The position numbers and the translations under genes were made by a program. From Eubacterium sp. AB3007 (GTDB lineage: Bacteria > Bacillota > Clostridia > Peptostreptococcales > Anaerovoracaceae): a stretch of 64,000 nt of DNA. The stretch covers positions 2,232,001 through 2,296,000 of the forward strand of contig NZ_JIAD01000001.1 of NCBI RefSeq assembly GCF_000688015.1. The letters run 5' to 3'. The notes under the pieces are model-generated. The model was not told where the DNA came from, did no database searches, and saw only the letters and a program-made list of their open reading frames with translations. Positions 26,672 through 35,124 of this stretch are shown one piece after another (the stretch's first letter is position 1; each line of letters begins with the position of its first letter).

Positions 26672-27646
26672 ATGAAGAGATTGAAGAAAAGCTACATCCT
26701 GATTTTCGTCATCCTGTTTATCGTGCTGGCTTGCATCATCTATCTTGTGCCGGGGCTCACAGGGGTCCTGCGTTCCACCTATGTGCTGGAATACGGAGAG
26801 CTTTCGGTGACGGATGAAGAGGACGGCTATTTTGTGCGCAACGAGAAGGTCTATTTCTCCGGAAAGGACGGCATTGCCAACCGCTACATCACGGAGAGCA
26901 AGCTCGTGCGAAAGGGAACCAAGATCATGGATGTGGAGGGACATCTGAAGCAGGATGATTCCCGCATGGGTTTCCGGGACATTATCAAGGGGAGCCGCAA
27001 GCAGAGCGTGAAGACAGATACATTTCTCACCGAGGATGAGGGGATCGTCACCTATAATGCAGACGGGTATGAGGGGATCTTCACTCCCAAGACCATGACC
27101 AAGATGAGATACAGTCAGTTCAGTCAGCTGGACAACGAGGATAACACCTCGTTGATCAGAGAGGAGATACGTACCAAGGAACCTGTCTTCAAGGTGGTGG
27201 ATCGCTCCGGGTGGTATATCGTATGCTTTGTGCCGAAGAACCACAAGGATCGTTACGAGGTTGGAAACAAGCCGACCATCCGTCTGGATGATCGGAAAAC
27301 GGTGTACGGAGAGATCATGGACATCAAGGAGGACGGCTCCAGAGTCAGACTGATCATTCGGACCAATTTCTACTATAGCGGCTTTGTGAAGAAGCGAGTA
27401 GCTTCTGTGAAACTCACCACGTCAGATGCCAACGGGCTGCTGGTGAAGAATAGCAGTATCGCCGAGAAAAATGGCCAGAAGGGTGTGTATGTCAAACAGA
27501 AGAACGGCGACTACAAGTTTGTCAGGATCAATGTCATAGCAACGGACGGAGAGAATTCGGTGGTTAGTCGGATGTATTTTCTGGACGAGAAGGGGAAGAC
27601 GATCACCACCGTGCAGAACTATGACGAGGTATTGAAGAGAGTTTAG
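26672..27646 (+). CDS. HlyD-like membrane-anchored protein in the division cluster
   Basis: A 324-residue protein with one N-terminal membrane helix (about 8-28) and an extracytoplasmic part that resembles the barrel-sandwich domains of HlyD/RND adaptor proteins, though without the long coiled-coil hairpin. No transporter is encoded next to it; instead it sits immediately upstream of yggS-sepF, as in many Clostridia. A role in envelope or division processes is inferred from position only. The start follows AGAGGG at a short distance. Confidence 0.6.
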   Translation: MKRLKKSYILIFVILFIVLACIIYLVPGLTGVLRSTYVLEYGELSVTDEEDGYFVRNEKVYFSGKDGIANRYITESKLVRKGTKIMDVEGHLKQDDSRMGFRDIIKGSRKQSVKTDTFLTEDEGIVTYNADGYEGIFTPKTMTKMRYSQFSQLDNEDNTSLIREEIRTKEPVFKVVDRSGWYIVCFVPKNHKDRYEVGNKPTIRLDDRKTVYGEIMDIKEDGSRVRLIIRTNFYYSGFVKKRVASVKLTTSDANGLLVKNSSIAEKNGQKGVYVKQKNGDYKFVRINVIATDGENSVVSRMYFLDEKGKTITTVQNYDEVLKRV

Positions 27647-27668
27647 TTTAGAAAAGAGATGATAGGGT

Positions 27669-28373
27669 ATGTCAATCAAGAGTAATATTGAGTATGTAAA
27701 CGAACTTAAGGGAAAGGCAGCAGAGAAATCCGGACGGAAAGCAGAGGATGTTCTTCTGGTGGCAGTCACCAAGCTTCATGAGCCGGCAGAGATCAACGAG
27801 GCGATCGATGCAGGGATCACGGATATTGGAGAGAACAAGGTCCAGGAGATCATGAACAAATACGATGCGGTGAAGCCAGTGAGATGGCATCTTATTGGGC
27901 ATCTGCAGACCAATAAAGTCAAATATATCATTGACAAGGTCTGCATGATCCATTCTGTGGATAGTCTCAAACTCGCGAAGGAGATCAACAAGAGAGCAGA
28001 GCAGCATGACCTGACCATGGATATCCTGATCCAGGTGAACTCTGCACTGGATGAGAACAAGTTCGGTATCACCACAGAGGAGACCGATGCGTTGATCAGC
28101 CAGATCGCTGAGGAGTGTCCTCATGTGAGGATCCGTGGTCTGATGTGTATCGCACCTTTTGAGGAGAATACAGAGAATGCGCGGCCGTATTTTGCCGCCG
28201 TCAAGAAAATATATGACAAATATGCGGCCCAGAGGACGGAGCGTGTGGACTTCCGTTACCTGTCCATGGGGATGACCAATGATTTCGAGGTAGCTGTAGA
28301 AGAGGGATCCAACCTGATCCGCGTCGGTACAGCGATCTTTGGATATCGGGATTACAGGAAAGAAGAGAAATAA
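27669..28373 (+). CDS. yggS: YggS-family PLP-binding protein
   Basis: A 234-residue PLP-binding TIM-barrel protein (PLP homeostasis protein; YlmE in Bacillus). The PLP lysine is in LVAVTKLH (~residue 36), followed by GENKVQE and LIGHLQTNK, and the C-terminal SMGMTNDFEVAVEEGS phosphate site. It affects vitamin B6 and amino-acid balance. It is placed directly before sepF, the usual Gram-positive order. Confidence 0.94.
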   Translation: MSIKSNIEYVNELKGKAAEKSGRKAEDVLLVAVTKLHEPAEINEAIDAGITDIGENKVQEIMNKYDAVKPVRWHLIGHLQTNKVKYIIDKVCMIHSVDSLKLAKEINKRAEQHDLTMDILIQVNSALDENKFGITTEETDALISQIAEECPHVRIRGLMCIAPFEENTENARPYFAAVKKIYDKYAAQRTERVDFRYLSMGMTNDFEVAVEEGSNLIRVGTAIFGYRDYRKEEK

Positions 28374-28386
28374 CAGGAGGAAGACT

Positions 28387-28965
28387 ATGAGTTTTGGCAA
28401 ATCTTTCATGCAGATGATCGGTGTTGATGACAGTGAACCGGTCGATGATATTTCAGAAGAAGAAATTGAAAAAGAAAAGCAGCGTATTGCCAATCAGCAG
28501 CGGAAGGCGAAGACAGGTGGGAGCAAGACGACGGCGGTGACGCCGGTTCCATCTGCTCCGGAGCCGCGGCCTATCCCGCAGGCACCGTCTTCGGCAAAGC
28601 CGCAGAGTTACGAAAGAAAAGAACGCAGGTTTACGGTAGGGGGGACTTCTGCCTTCAAACTGATCCTGATCGAACCAAGATCCTTTGATGAGTGTCCGAA
28701 ACTGGTGGACAGTCTGAAAGGAAAGCGTCCGGTGATTATCAATCTGGAGCGTCTGGATGTGGAAGTGGCGAAGAAGATCTTCGACTTCCTTAGTGGAGCG
28801 ACCTATGCGTTGGATGGAAGAGTACAGAAGGTGGCGAACAACATCTTCATCTTTGCGCCTGCAAACGTGGATATCGCCGGCGGGATCCAGGAGGATGAGC
28901 CGGAAACGGGATTCGAGAAGGATAAGCCGACGCTGACATCAGACAGCCCATGGGGAGGAAAGTGA
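28387..28965 (+). CDS. sepF: Cell division protein SepF
   Basis: A 192-residue protein with an N-terminal amphipathic membrane-binding helix (MSFGKSFMQMIG), a flexible Pro/Ser-rich linker to about residue 85, and the C-terminal SepF domain (IEPRSFDECPKLVDSLKGKRPVIINLERL) that polymerises into rings and binds FtsZ. AGGAGGAAG precedes the ATG at 28387. Confidence 0.95.
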   Translation: MSFGKSFMQMIGVDDSEPVDDISEEEIEKEKQRIANQQRKAKTGGSKTTAVTPVPSAPEPRPIPQAPSSAKPQSYERKERRFTVGGTSAFKLILIEPRSFDECPKLVDSLKGKRPVIINLERLDVEVAKKIFDFLSGATYALDGRVQKVANNIFIFAPANVDIAGGIQEDEPETGFEKDKPTLTSDSPWGGK

Positions 28966-28966
28966 T

Positions 28967-29248
28967 TTGGCGCAGGTATTGAGTTTGGCGGTCGTATGGT
29001 TTTGTGACATTCTGACGATGTTACTTCTGATACGAGCGCTGTTGAGTTGGGTCGTACGCGACCCTTATTCGTCATTAGGCAAGTTCTATGACCTGATGAT
29101 TCGCGTCACAGAGCCGTTCGTTTCACCGTGCAGGCAATTGCTAAGCAGGTGGAATACCGGGATGCTGGATCTCTCCGTACTGTTGGCTTTCTTTCTGATC
29201 CGCATCGCAGAACGGCTTATGTTGATGTTGATCCAACTTGTTTTCTGA
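28967..29248 (+). CDS. YggT-family membrane protein
   Basis: A 93-residue protein with two predicted membrane helices (about 4-24 and 65-85) and the characteristic LLSWVVRDPYS...FVSPCRQLL core. YggT proteins lie beside sepF/divIVA across bacteria and are linked to division and osmotic tolerance, but the mechanism is not known. The start is TTG at 28967, two bases after the sepF stop, using the GGAGGAAAG within the end of sepF. Confidence 0.88.
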   Translation: MAQVLSLAVVWFCDILTMLLLIRALLSWVVRDPYSSLGKFYDLMIRVTEPFVSPCRQLLSRWNTGMLDLSVLLAFFLIRIAERLMLMLIQLVF

Positions 29249-29261
29249 AAAGGGGTACAAC

Positions 29262-29972
29262 ATGATCACACCGAAAGACATAGAGAAGAAGGTCTTCTCG
29301 TCCGGCATCAAGGGGTACCGGAGAGACGAAGTAGACCAGTTCCTGGATGAGCTGATGGTTGAGGTTCAGGCATTGATTCAGGAGAATGAGAACCTCAGGA
29401 GCAACATTCAGGATCTTCGTAAGGAAGTGGAGAACCGTAAAGAATCCGAGACCTCCATCATGAGGACTCTGGAGCAGGCCAAGGGTCTGATGAGTGACAT
29501 CTCTGCCAGCGCGGAGAAGCGAGCGGATGCTATCGTTCGAAACGCGCAGGCAGAGGCGGCCAGAATGTTGAACGAGGCCAAGGATTCCGTTGCCAGTCTG
29601 AACGCTGAAGGGGAACGTGTCCGCAGCAAGGTCAAGGACTTCAAAGACCGCTACAGGATGATGCTCCGAGATGAGCTCCGGAAGATCGAAAGTGGCTCGG
29701 ATGACTTTTTCCTTGAGCACGGGGAGGATTTCTACCCCGCTTCAATGGAACTGGAATCGGTCCCGGATGCTCCGGCGGAGGAACTGGATGTGCTCAGTGA
29801 TGCTGAACAGCTTTTCCGGGAGATCGAGGCAGAAACGGAGAATGCTCCGCTGAATATTAGCGATACACGCGGGGGGATCGCTGCCGGGGAGTTTAAGACA
29901 GAAGTGGTAGACGATCTGGCCAAGACACTTGTTTTGGACGAGGAGGAACTGGCCCGGATCAGCAGGGAGTGA
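29262..29972 (+). CDS. divIVA: DivIVA-domain cell division protein
   Basis: A 236-residue protein: N-terminal DivIVA membrane-curvature domain (ITPKDIEKKVFSSGIKGYRR) followed by long coiled coils (about 28-140) and an acidic C-terminal region. DivIVA marks septa and poles and recruits partners. The ATG at 29262 lies after AAAGGGG. The coiled coil here is interrupted by Ala-rich turns near residues 85-115, within the usual range. Confidence 0.92.
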   Translation: MITPKDIEKKVFSSGIKGYRRDEVDQFLDELMVEVQALIQENENLRSNIQDLRKEVENRKESETSIMRTLEQAKGLMSDISASAEKRADAIVRNAQAEAARMLNEAKDSVASLNAEGERVRSKVKDFKDRYRMMLRDELRKIESGSDDFFLEHGEDFYPASMELESVPDAPAEELDVLSDAEQLFREIEAETENAPLNISDTRGGIAAGEFKTEVVDDLAKTLVLDEEELARISRE

Positions 29973-29978
29973 CCAACG

Positions 29979-30476
29979 ATGAGGAAAAACACGGTGTCAT
30001 GCTGTGCTCCGTATCGTATTGTTCGGTATTTGGTGATTCTTCTGGGGACGATGGGGCTGGATCAGCTCACGAAGGTTCTGATCAGACAATCGTTTCAACC
30101 GGGGGAATCATGGACTCTGATTGAAGGTCTGCTGAATCTGACCTATGTGCAAAACCGGGGAGCAGCGTTTGGCGTGCTCAGCGGTCAATATCATTTTCTG
30201 GTCCTGTTTCCACTCATTCTGAGTGTCGGGATCCTGATCGTTGCGCTTCTTATGAGGCTTCCGGGAGCATCGGGGATCACCATGGTGTTCATCGCTGCTG
30301 GAGGAATCAGCAATGCACTGGATCGGATCTTTCTGGGCTATGTAACAGATATGATCGCGGTCTCCTTCTTTCCGCCAGTATTCAATGTGGCGGATATCAG
30401 CGTGACGGTGGGATGTGCCTGCCTGGCGCTGTGCATTCTCTTCGGTGGAGATGGTGAAACAGAAAAGGGGAGATAG
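29979..30476 (+). CDS. lspA: Lipoprotein signal peptidase II
   Basis: A 165-residue integral membrane aspartyl protease with four helices; the diagnostic LTYVQNRGAAFG block and both catalytic aspartates, Asp~114 in GGISNALDRI and Asp~139 in FNVADIS, are present. It cleaves signal peptides of diacylated lipoproteins, such as the one predicted at 4153. It lies 6 bp after divIVA. Confidence 0.95.
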   Translation: MRKNTVSCCAPYRIVRYLVILLGTMGLDQLTKVLIRQSFQPGESWTLIEGLLNLTYVQNRGAAFGVLSGQYHFLVLFPLILSVGILIVALLMRLPGASGITMVFIAAGGISNALDRIFLGYVTDMIAVSFFPPVFNVADISVTVGCACLALCILFGGDGETEKGR

Positions 30477-31413
30477 TATCGATAAGTTTTATATCAGGAT
30501 CAAGGATGAGGAAGCCGGTATCCGATTGGATCAGATCCTGACACGCAGACTTGATGGGCTTTCCAGGTCTCATATCCAGCATCTGTTCGAACTGGGGAAT
30601 ATCCGAGTTAACGGAGAGCAGTGCAAGGCGAAGAACAGGAAACCGCAAGCCGGCGATCAGGTGGAACTTTTGTTGCCGGATCCAGTGGAACTGGATATTA
30701 AACCAGAGAACATTCCTCTGGATATCATCTATGAGGATGAGGATGTGTTGGTGGTCAACAAGCCCTACGGAATGGTGGTCCATCCCGCAGTAGGCAACTA
30801 TACCGGTACACTTGTGAATGCCATTATGTACCACTGTGGAGACAGCCTGTCCTCCATCAACGGGGTGGTCAGGCCTGGGATCGTGCATCGTATCGACAAG
30901 GATACAAGCGGTCTGCTCATGGTGGCGAAGAACGACAGTGCTCATCTTTCGCTATCGACACAGCTGGCGGCACACAGTATAACCAGAAAATACATGGCCA
31001 TCGTAATGGATAACTTCCGGAACGATGAGGGTACGGTGGATCTGCCAATTGGGCGAGATCCCAGAAACCGACTCAAGAAATCCGTAAACGGACTGAATGC
31101 AAAAGATGCAGTAACGCATTATAAGGTGCTGGAAAGGTTCGGTGAATACACGTTGGTAGAATGCCAACTGGAGACGGGAAGGACTCACCAGATCAGAGTC
31201 CATATGGCTTATATCAAACATCCATTGGTCGGAGATCCGGTGTACGGATCCCGAAAACCCAAGTTTCAGGTACATGGACAGATGCTCCACGCGGGGACAT
31301 TGGGGTTCATACATCCCACCACAGGAGAGCAGATGCTGTTTACAGCGCCGCCTCCAAAGGAGTTTCAGGAACTCCTGCAGGTGCTCCGTGGACGATCCGG
31401 GAAACGAGAGTAA
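30451..31413 (+). CDS. rluD: RluD-type 23S rRNA pseudouridine synthase
   Basis: About 320 residues: N-terminal S4 RNA-binding domain (IRLDQILTRRL...) and the RluA catalytic domain with HRIDKDTSGLL, whose Asp is the nucleophile. The start is uncertain. ATG 30451 overlaps lspA by 26 bp and has its GGTGGAG too close. An ideal AAAAGGGGAG site sits before an ATC codon at 30478, which would give the length and N-terminus (xDKFYIRIKDEEAG) typical of the family. I keep the ATG as the conventional call. Confidence 0.9.
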   Translation: MVKQKRGDSIDKFYIRIKDEEAGIRLDQILTRRLDGLSRSHIQHLFELGNIRVNGEQCKAKNRKPQAGDQVELLLPDPVELDIKPENIPLDIIYEDEDVLVVNKPYGMVVHPAVGNYTGTLVNAIMYHCGDSLSSINGVVRPGIVHRIDKDTSGLLMVAKNDSAHLSLSTQLAAHSITRKYMAIVMDNFRNDEGTVDLPIGRDPRNRLKKSVNGLNAKDAVTHYKVLERFGEYTLVECQLETGRTHQIRVHMAYIKHPLVGDPVYGSRKPKFQVHGQMLHAGTLGFIHPTTGEQMLFTAPPPKEFQELLQVLRGRSGKRE

Positions 31414-31667
31414 CGAGCGCCGGAAAGCGGCAGAAAAGCAGGGCAGAGGTATTCAGGGTATTCCTCTCGTATAGGGGTGCCAGAGTCAACATAGTGATAT
31501 TGTTTCAGTTAGTATGTGATGCTAACGGGCCCTGCAGTTCTGCTCTTCAATCTATCCGGTGGAATCACTCTACTCCGTCAGAGATGGGAAGGCAAGAGCA
31601 TTTTTCTGGCGCGTTAATAATAGGCGGTTTTATGTTTTTTTTGAATGATTTACGGTAGGAGCAAGTG
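31414..31667 (+). other. Structured intergenic region between rluD and relQ
   Basis: No gene is supported in these 254 bases. Visible structure: GAGG...CCTC near 31447-31468, a GTTAG...CTAAC hairpin near 31507-31525, and a long-arm hairpin in which TGCTCTT (31541-31547) pairs with AAGAGCA (31594-31600), with CTATC/GATGG and CGG/CCG inside, followed by TTTTT. It is either the rluD operon terminator with an extended leader or an unrecognised RNA element in front of the alarmone synthetase. Confidence 0.4.
31541..31605 (+). terminator. Long-arm hairpin followed by T5, probable terminator
   Basis: Perfect 7-bp outer stem TGCTCTT/AAGAGCA enclosing further pairings (CTATC with GATGG, CGG with CCG), then TTTTT. 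It lies 63 bp before relQ, so it could be an attenuator rather than a simple operon end. Confidence 0.5.
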
Positions 31668-32408
31668 ATGAGTGAAGAGATTAGAAAGGCAGTCCACAGT
31701 ATTCCGTACGAGATGGTCAGAGAGATGGAGCTGGAGCATCCTGAGGATGTGCTGAAGGCTTTTGAGGGATTTGAACATCTGATGATGCGGTACGAATCTG
31801 CGATCAGAGAGGTTCGCACCAAATTGGAAATACTGAATGCAGAGTTGTCATTGCTGTATGATGACAGTCCGATCTCATCCATCAACTCCAGACTGAAAAA
31901 ACCGCAGAGTATCTACGAGAAACTTCTCCGACAGGGGAACGATGTGAGCCTGCAGTCCATCGAAGAGAACCTGAATGATGTAGCAGGAATCCGTGTGATC
32001 TGTTCCTTCGTCGACGATATCTACAAAGTCGCCAGGATGCTGGTACGGCAGGACGACATCACGCTGATCGAGGTAAAAGACTACATCAGAAATCCAAAGC
32101 CCAACGGTTATCGCAGCTACCACATGATCCTGGAGGTACCCGTGTTCTTCACTGCAGAGACCCGTCCCATGCGCGTAGAGGTACAGATCCGCACAGTGGC
32201 CATGGATTTCTGGGCCAGCCTGGAGCATCAGATCCGCTACAAAAAAGGTCTGCCCCAGAAACTTCAGGACGAGATATTTGCCGATCTGAAGTACTGTGCA
32301 GACACCATTACAGATACTGACCGCAGGATGCAGGAGATCCGCATCAAGGCCGGGACACGGAAGCTTCAGGATCCTTCGGATCCACAAACACCGTGCGATT
32401 GTGAGTGA
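31668..32408 (+). CDS. relQ: Small alarmone synthetase (RelQ/YjbM type), (p)ppGpp synthase
   Basis: A 246-residue single-domain RelA/SpoT-like synthetase without a hydrolase domain. Key blocks are KKPQSIYEKLLRQG (ATP/GTP site), DVAGIRVICSF, KPNGYRSYHM and VEVQIRTVAMDFWASLEHQ with the catalytic Glu. It makes (p)ppGpp or pGpp and usually works as a tetramer. The ATG at 31668 follows TAGGAGC. The 3' end overlaps the convergent rqcH gene by 65 bp. Confidence 0.92.
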   Translation: MSEEIRKAVHSIPYEMVREMELEHPEDVLKAFEGFEHLMMRYESAIREVRTKLEILNAELSLLYDDSPISSINSRLKKPQSIYEKLLRQGNDVSLQSIEENLNDVAGIRVICSFVDDIYKVARMLVRQDDITLIEVKDYIRNPKPNGYRSYHMILEVPVFFTAETRPMRVEVQIRTVAMDFWASLEHQIRYKKGLPQKLQDEIFADLKYCADTITDTDRRMQEIRIKAGTRKLQDPSDPQTPCDCE

Positions 32409-34035
32409 AGATCACCATGCCGGGCTTGGCTCCATTAGGTTTCTTCACATAGCGGACACGTACATAGTCCACCGGCACATTTCCGGAGCTGCGCGCCTTG
32501 CTGAAAAACGCTGCGATGGAAGCCGCTTCGTAGATGGCTGTTTCTGTGATCTCGCCACCCTCCGTGCGGACGATGACGTGAGAGCCCGGAATGTCCTTTG
32601 TGTGCAGCCAATAGTCCGTCTTGGCCGCCATCTGCAGTGTCAGTGCGTCATTTTCTTTATTGTTTCGTCCCACCAGCACCTGGAATCCATCGCTGGTGGT
32701 ATATACTCTTGGGTCCGGTTTGAACCGTTTGTTCTTGCGGGGTCCTTTTTGTTTTCGACGCCGTAGAAATCCGGTCTCTTCCAGTTCTTCCCGCAATGCC
32801 TCGATTTCCCGAATGCTCCCGGTATTGTTCAGATAGGTGAGCACGGATTCCAGATACTCGATGCTCCCGCGGTTCTCTTCCAGTTGGATCTTCTTTTCGT
32901 GGATAGCGGTCTTTGCCTTCCCGTAGCGCTTGAAATAGTTCTGCGCATTCTTGTTGGGAGAGTAGCGCGGATCCAGAGGGATCTTCACCTGGCTGCCGTC
33001 ATAGTAGTTGGTGACTTCTATTTCCTTCATCCCCGGGCGCAGTAGGTGCATATTCGCAGTCAGAAGCTCCCCGTAAAGGCGCAGAGGTTCCGAATTCTCC
33101 GCTGTCAGAAGATCCTCCTTCAGGCGCTGATCCTTCAGGTAGTGTTTGTCCAAAGCTGCGGATACTGCTCTGACAAGGTCGTGGGACTTCTGTCGTGCCC
33201 GGTTGGAGGACTGCTTGTTTTCAAAGAAAAAGGTGAGCGCATGGCTCAGGGTGTCGAAGGTCCGCACCTCACAGGTATCTTCGAATTCAGTGAGCGGCAT
33301 GATGTGATACTCCCGGGGCGTTCCTTCCGCGTCCAGATAGACCCGGGGCACAAAGCCTCCGGCTTCGATCTCTTCCATTACACTGCGGAGCACCTTTTCC
33401 CGGTCTTCCTGTGCAGCCAAATGCCTGGCAACAGCGGGAGACAGACCGCCGATGCAGGCCAGCACTGCCTTTCCGGTGGAGCCTGCGTTTTGCAGATCCT
33501 CTCTGGTCGCTTCCTTATAGGGGATCTTGTCCTGGGCAGGGGGGTATTGGTAGAGTTTCCCCGGAAGAAGTTGTCTCGCCCGGTTGACATCGATGGATAC
33601 ACGCTTGATACTGTCAATGATCTTTCCGGAAGACATATCCACCAATACGATATTGCTATGCTTTCCCATGATCTCAAAGATCAGCTTGCGAGAGACGGTG
33701 AAACCCAGTTCGTTCAGGGTTTCAAGGGAGAACTCGATGATCCGTTCCGCGTCCTTCTGGCAGATCTCAGTGATCCGGCCTCCGCGCAGATGCTTGCGCA
33801 AAAGCATGCAAAATGCTTGGGGCTGCGGTGGGTTGACCAGCCCCTCATCGATGAGTCTGACGCAGGCACAGGCACTGTCCGTAGTAGCGTAAAGCCTGCG
33901 ATTCCCGCTTCTGGTGTGAATATGAAAAACCAGCTCGTCGGATTCCGGCTGGTATACATTATCGATCTTGCCCAACAGGAGCGCATCCGAGAGTTCTCTC
34001 GTCATCGCCTGGGTGATGATTCCGTCGAACGCCAT
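32344..34035 (-). CDS. rqcH: Rqc2/RqcH homologue (NFACT, fibronectin-binding-like protein)
   Basis: A 563-residue NFACT protein: NFACT-N domain (MAFDGIITQAMTRELSDALL at the start), a middle helix-hairpin and coiled coil (about 270-430), and an NFACT-R domain with DYWLHTKDIPGSHVIVR near residue 470. Bacterial RqcH recruits tRNA-Ala to obstructed 50S subunits and adds poly-Ala degrons. The ATG at 34035 follows GGAGGAA on the minus strand. Its last 65 bases overlap relQ tail to tail. Confidence 0.92.
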   Translation of the reverse strand: MAFDGIITQAMTRELSDALLLGKIDNVYQPESDELVFHIHTRSGNRRLYATTDSACACVRLIDEGLVNPPQPQAFCMLLRKHLRGGRITEICQKDAERIIEFSLETLNELGFTVSRKLIFEIMGKHSNIVLVDMSSGKIIDSIKRVSIDVNRARQLLPGKLYQYPPAQDKIPYKEATREDLQNAGSTGKAVLACIGGLSPAVARHLAAQEDREKVLRSVMEEIEAGGFVPRVYLDAEGTPREYHIMPLTEFEDTCEVRTFDTLSHALTFFFENKQSSNRARQKSHDLVRAVSAALDKHYLKDQRLKEDLLTAENSEPLRLYGELLTANMHLLRPGMKEIEVTNYYDGSQVKIPLDPRYSPNKNAQNYFKRYGKAKTAIHEKKIQLEENRGSIEYLESVLTYLNNTGSIREIEALREELEETGFLRRRKQKGPRKNKRFKPDPRVYTTSDGFQVLVGRNNKENDALTLQMAAKTDYWLHTKDIPGSHVIVRTEGGEITETAIYEAASIAAFFSKARSSGNVPVDYVRVRYVKKPNGAKPGMVIFTHNRTVFVDPKDPEASVSRP

Positions 34036-34079
34036 AGCAGTTCCTCCTTCTCCAACGATTGTACCTTTGGGAAATTGGT

Positions 34080-34108
34080 TTGTCAATGCATGGGCTTTGT
34101 GTTACAAT
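34080..34108 (+). promoter_or_regulatory. Sigma-A-type promoter for yicC
   Basis: TTGTCA (34080-34085), 17-bp spacer, TACAAT (34103-34108) with TGT before it. It lies in the 137-bp divergent gap between rqcH and yicC. Confidence 0.75.
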
Positions 34109-34172
34109 GAAAAGGATGGGTCAGAGAGGAGTGGCGAAGACGAAAACCCCGTGGACCCGCAGGAGGAACAGA

Positions 34173-35057
34173 ATGATCAAGAGTATGACAGGCTTCGGCC
34201 GGGGAGAGCACAGCGATGGAAAGCGCGCTGTCACGGTCGAAATCAAATCCGTGAATCACAGATACTGCGATATATCCATCCGTATGCCCCGCAGATACAT
34301 GTTTGCAGAGGAAGCCATCAAGAAAGCCATCAAAAAACATGTTACCAGAGGGAAACTGGATGTATCTGTCATGGTGGACACGCTTACTGAGGCAGATGTC
34401 CTCGTGAAACTGAACAAGCCGATCGCGGAGCAGTACATCCGGAATCTGGAGATGCTCCAGGACGAGTACGCGCTGAGCGGTGAGATCGATGTGCGGTTGA
34501 TCGCACAGATGCCGGATGTGCTGAAGCAGGTGCCGGCGGTAGAGGATGAGGACGAGATGCTCCGGTGTTTTCTGGCGGCAACAGATGAAGCGACCAACGC
34601 ATTAGACGAGATGCGGTGTACGGAGGGAGAGAAGCTTGCGGAGGATCTTCTCATGCGGGCGGACCTCATCAGTGACATCGTGGATCAGATCGAGGAGATG
34701 GCGGAAGAGGTCCCTGTCCTCTACGCGCAGCGACTGAGGGAGCGGATCAGCGAGCTTTTGGATGGGACGGTGGGGATCCCTGAGGATAAGATCGCTGTGG
34801 AAGCGGCCATCTTTGCCGACAAAGCCAATATTACTGAAGAACTGACCAGGCTCAGAAGCCACATGTCCCAGATGAAAGAGATTATCGGCCACGGTCGGGG
34901 GACAGAGGGAAAGAAACTTGACTTTCTGGTTCAGGAGATGAACCGGGAGGCGAATACCATCGGATCCAAAGCCAACAATATTGACATTACGAACCGCATG
35001 CTGCAGATCAAGGCTGAGGTCGAGAAGATTCGTGAACAGGTGCAGAATATAGAATAA
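34173..35057 (+). CDS. yicC: YicC-family endoribonuclease
   Basis: A 294-residue protein with the N-terminal MIKSMTGFGRGE and SVNHRYCDISIRMPR blocks and the C-terminal GKKLDFLVQEMNREANTIGSK signature of YicC/YloC. These are metal-dependent endoribonucleases active on small RNAs and mRNAs. The ATG at 34173 follows AGGAGGAACAG. It precedes gmk-rpoZ, as in Bacillus. Confidence 0.93.
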   Translation: MIKSMTGFGRGEHSDGKRAVTVEIKSVNHRYCDISIRMPRRYMFAEEAIKKAIKKHVTRGKLDVSVMVDTLTEADVLVKLNKPIAEQYIRNLEMLQDEYALSGEIDVRLIAQMPDVLKQVPAVEDEDEMLRCFLAATDEATNALDEMRCTEGEKLAEDLLMRADLISDIVDQIEEMAEEVPVLYAQRLRERISELLDGTVGIPEDKIAVEAAIFADKANITEELTRLRSHMSQMKEIIGHGRGTEGKKLDFLVQEMNREANTIGSKANNIDITNRMLQIKAEVEKIREQVQNIE

Positions 35058-35060
35058 TGC

Positions 35061-35089
35061 TTGCTCATAACCAGAATAAATGGTATAAT
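35061..35089 (+). promoter_or_regulatory. Sigma-A-type promoter for gmk-rpoZ
   Basis: TTGCTC (35061-35066), 17-bp spacer, TATAAT (35084-35089) with TGG upstream, in the 67-bp gap before gmk. Confidence 0.75.
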
Positions 35090-35124
35090 ATATTTTCGCT
35101 AACAGACGAAATAATGAGAGGGAC

